This document shows positions 62,065 through 64,000 of a stretch of 64,000 nucleotides of DNA, in pieces. The stretch's first letter is position 1. Each line of letters begins with the position of its first letter. The notes under the pieces were generated by a model that had not been told where the DNA came from, ran no database searches, and saw only the letters and a list, made by a program, of their open reading frames with translations. The stretch is from Ensifer sp. LC163 (GTDB lineage: Bacteria > Pseudomonadota > Alphaproteobacteria > Rhizobiales > Rhizobiaceae): contig NZ_MBSS01000045.1 in NCBI RefSeq assembly GCF_001695855.1, positions 62,001 through 126,000 on the forward strand. Reading direction: 5' to 3'. A program made the position numbers and the translations under genes.

Positions 62065-63543
62065 TTACTCGGCGCTGTCGTCAGCAGCCTTCTTCTTGGC
62101 CGGAGCCTTCTTCTTCGGAGCAGCAGCTTCTTCGCCTTCAGCGGCGTCAGCCTTGGCAGCGGCTTTCTTCTTGGCCGGAGCCTTCTTGGCAGCCTTGCCT
62201 TCGGCTTCTTCGTCGTCAGCCGTCAGCTCTTCCTTGGAAACCGTCTTGTCGGTCACCGAGATCTCGGAGAGCAGGTGATCGACGACCTTTTCTTCGAACA
62301 GCGGAGCGCGCAGCGAAGCGGCGGCACCGGGGGTGTTCTTGAAGTAGTCGAGGATCTGCTTTTCCTGGCCCGGGAACTGGCGGAGCTGTTCGAACAGCGA
62401 ACGCTGCAGTTCGTCGTCGCTGACCTGAACGCCGGCCTTTTCGCCGATTTCCGAGAGAACGAGGCCGAGACGAACGCGGCGCTCGGCGAGCTTGCGGTAT
62501 TCGGCGCGTGCTTCTTCTTCGGTGGTTTCTTCGTCAGCGAAGGTCTTGCCGGCCTGCTGCAGGTCGGTGTTGATCTGGCGCCAGATGTTTTCGAATTCGG
62601 CTTCGACGAGGCGCTCCGGCGTTTCGAACTGGTAGAGTTCGTCGAGCTGGTCGAGGATCTGGCGCTTCACCTTCTGGCGGGTCAGCGAACCATACTGGCT
62701 CTCGATCTGGCCGCGAACGATTTCCTTCAGCTTGTCAGCCGATTCGAGACCGAGCTTGGTGGCCAGTTCGTCGTTGATTTCAATGTCCTGGGCCGAGGCG
62801 ACGTCCTTGACGGTGATGTCGAAGGTGGCTTCCTTGCCGGCGAGGTTCGCTGCCGGGTAATCGGCCGGGAACGTCACGGTAATGGTCTTCTCGTCGCCAG
62901 CCTTGACGCCGACGAGCTGCTCTTCGAAGCCCGGGATGAAGCGGTTGGAGCCGAGAACGAGTTCTGCGTCTTCGTCCTTGCCGCCGTCGAAGGCTTCGCC
63001 GTCAACCTTGCCGAGATAGTCGATGGTGACGCGGTCGCCGTTGGCGGCCTTGCCCTTCTTCGATTCGTAGGTGCGTGCGCTTTCAGCGATACGCAGGATC
63101 TGCTCGTTGACTTCGTCTTCAGCGATCTCGACGACTTCGCGCGTCACCTTGATGCCGCTGACGTCCTTGAGTTCGATCGCCGGGATGATTTCGTAAGCGA
63201 CGGTGAATTCGAGGTCAGCCTGAGCGTTGAGGATCTTGTCGGCTTCGGACTCGTCCTCGGTCATCGCGATTTCCGGCTGGGTCGCCGACTTCTCGCCACG
63301 GCCCGACAGGATCTCGGTCGGCTTTTCGCGGACGATCTCATTGACGAGATCTGCCATGATCGACTTGCCATAGACCTTCTTCAGATGCGCGAACGGCACC
63401 TTGCCCGGCCGGAAGCCGTTGATGCGCACACGGTCTTTCACTTCAGCCAGACGCTCGTTCATACGAGCTTCCATGTCCTTGGCCGGGATAACGACCTTGA
63501 GTTCGCGCTTCAGCCCTTGAGCGAGCGTTTCGATAACCTGCAT
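62065..63543 (-). CDS. tig: Trigger factor (ribosome-associated chaperone)
   Basis: 492 aa from ATG 63543 (TTG 63549 in frame). Ribosome-binding N-domain with [22 protein letters not shown] (includes the GFRxGKxP motif), PPIase FKBP domain (about 165-245; [43 protein letters not shown]), C-terminal chaperone arms. An Ala/Lys-rich tail (about 450-492; [17 protein letters not shown] and [13 protein letters not shown]) extends beyond the usual end, common in rhizobial trigger factors. A tRNA-Leu lies upstream on the same strand. Confidence 0.95.
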   Translation of the reverse strand: MQVIETLAQGLKRELKVVIPAKDMEARMNERLAEVKDRVRINGFRPGKVPFAHLKKVYGKSIMADLVNEIVREKPTEILSGRGEKSATQPEIAMTEDESEADKILNAQADLEFTVAYEIIPAIELKDVSGIKVTREVVEIAEDEVNEQILRIAESARTYESKKGKAANGDRVTIDYLGKVDGEAFDGGKDEDAELVLGSNRFIPGFEEQLVGVKAGDEKTITVTFPADYPAANLAGKEATFDITVKDVASAQDIEINDELATKLGLESADKLKEIVRGQIESQYGSLTRQKVKRQILDQLDELYQFETPERLVEAEFENIWRQINTDLQQAGKTFADEETTEEEARAEYRKLAERRVRLGLVLSEIGEKAGVQVSDDELQRSLFEQLRQFPGQEKQILDYFKNTPGAAASLRAPLFEEKVVDHLLSEISVTDKTVSKEELTADDEEAEGKAAKKAPAKKKAAAKADAAEGEEAAAPKKKAPAKKKAADDSAE

Positions 63544-63722
63544 GTTCAAACCTTCATTTCACGTTGACTGTGCTCTTCCCCTTGAAAAGGTCTGGCGAGC
63601 ACGTGAGCCGATCCATTTGCCGGGAGTGGCTTTACGCAGTTCCGTAACCGTTTTGCAAGCAAAATGGCACTCCAGCCCCCTTCATCATAGCAGAATCCGG
63701 ACTTTTGGCGCGATCATTGTCC

Positions 63723-63807
<85 letters not shown>

Positions 63808-64000
63808 GTTCAGACAATCGCACCGACTGAGCGTATTCCCGCAAGACCAACCAACGGAAATACCGCGGATAAGATGGGCATGCTGAGGTTCAGGGCTTTC
63901 CCGAGCGCGGCGTCTCTATATCACTCGTTTTCGCGGGATCAAAGGGAAAATGCGGGATACCCACGACAGAACGATTTGATCCCGCAGCGGCGGTCAATAG

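Noticed and set aside
62275-63567. 430-codon plus-strand frame opposite trigger factor
   Set aside because: Antisense of tig, with hydrophobic repetitive composition caused by reversed codon bias.

Overview
The window looks like chromosomal DNA from a member of the Rhizobiaceae, most likely a Sinorhizobium/Ensifer-type organism. The basis is high GC, a 241-aa phosphatidylcholine synthase of the rhizobial kind, a class I PHB synthase, the trpD-trpC-moaC-moeA order, an NDUFS4-type complex I subunit, and promoters of the TTGC(A/G)G-N17-TATAAG type. The genus is an inference from gene content and order; no search was run.

Layout. 1-4.5 kb: end of a PpiD-like foldase, then trpD, trpC, moaC and moeA in one direction. 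4.9-13.9 kb, mostly minus strand: a CorC/HlyC-type membrane protein, a FadR/GntR regulator, a four-gene BMP-family (nucleoside-type) ABC importer, a quinone oxidoreductase and phosphatidylcholine synthase. 14.1-21 kb: a ubiquinone hydroxylase, an auxin-efflux-carrier family transporter, CcdA, tRNA-Lys with an eroded integrase beside it, a glycine-zipper lipoprotein, a GlxA-type AraC regulator and a membrane diguanylate cyclase.

21.1-39.3 kb is an integrated element of about 18.1 kb in the 3' end of tRNA-Pro(TGG), bounded by a 23-bp direct repeat (21139-21161 and 39235-39257). It carries a tyrosine integrase, portal, a fused prohead protease/HK97 capsid, head-tail connector genes, HNH endonuclease, both terminase subunits (unusually placed after the capsid) and a tape-measure protein with an internal M15 peptidase domain. 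I see no tail tube, tail tip, lysis, replication or repressor gene. After the tape measure come about 0.8 kb of non-coding, hairpin-rich DNA, a run of small unknown genes, a lipoprotein, and next to attR a two-gene operon (310-aa soluble protein plus 198-aa four-helix membrane protein). A perfect alphaproteobacterial LexA box lies upstream of that operon. I regard the pair as the best candidate for an undescribed system, probably phage defence or exclusion.

39.5-64 kb returns to core genome: an NDUFS4-like protein, tRNA-Arg, a histidine phosphatase, Ddl, a DUF1062 protein, an outer-membrane protein, DUF192 plus a double cold-shock protein, GloA, an M15-type lipoprotein, three near-identical tRNA-Glu(TTC) genes each with its own promoter, tRNA-Glu(CTC), RecJ, homoserine dehydrogenase, an AlaC-like aminotransferase, a lipoprotein, PHB synthase, SfsA, methionine aminopeptidase, RadC, CorA, soluble transhydrogenase, an endonuclease/exonuclease/phosphatase family protein, trigger factor and tRNA-Leu. 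Two copies of a roughly 104-bp palindromic repeat flank part of this region in opposite orientation.
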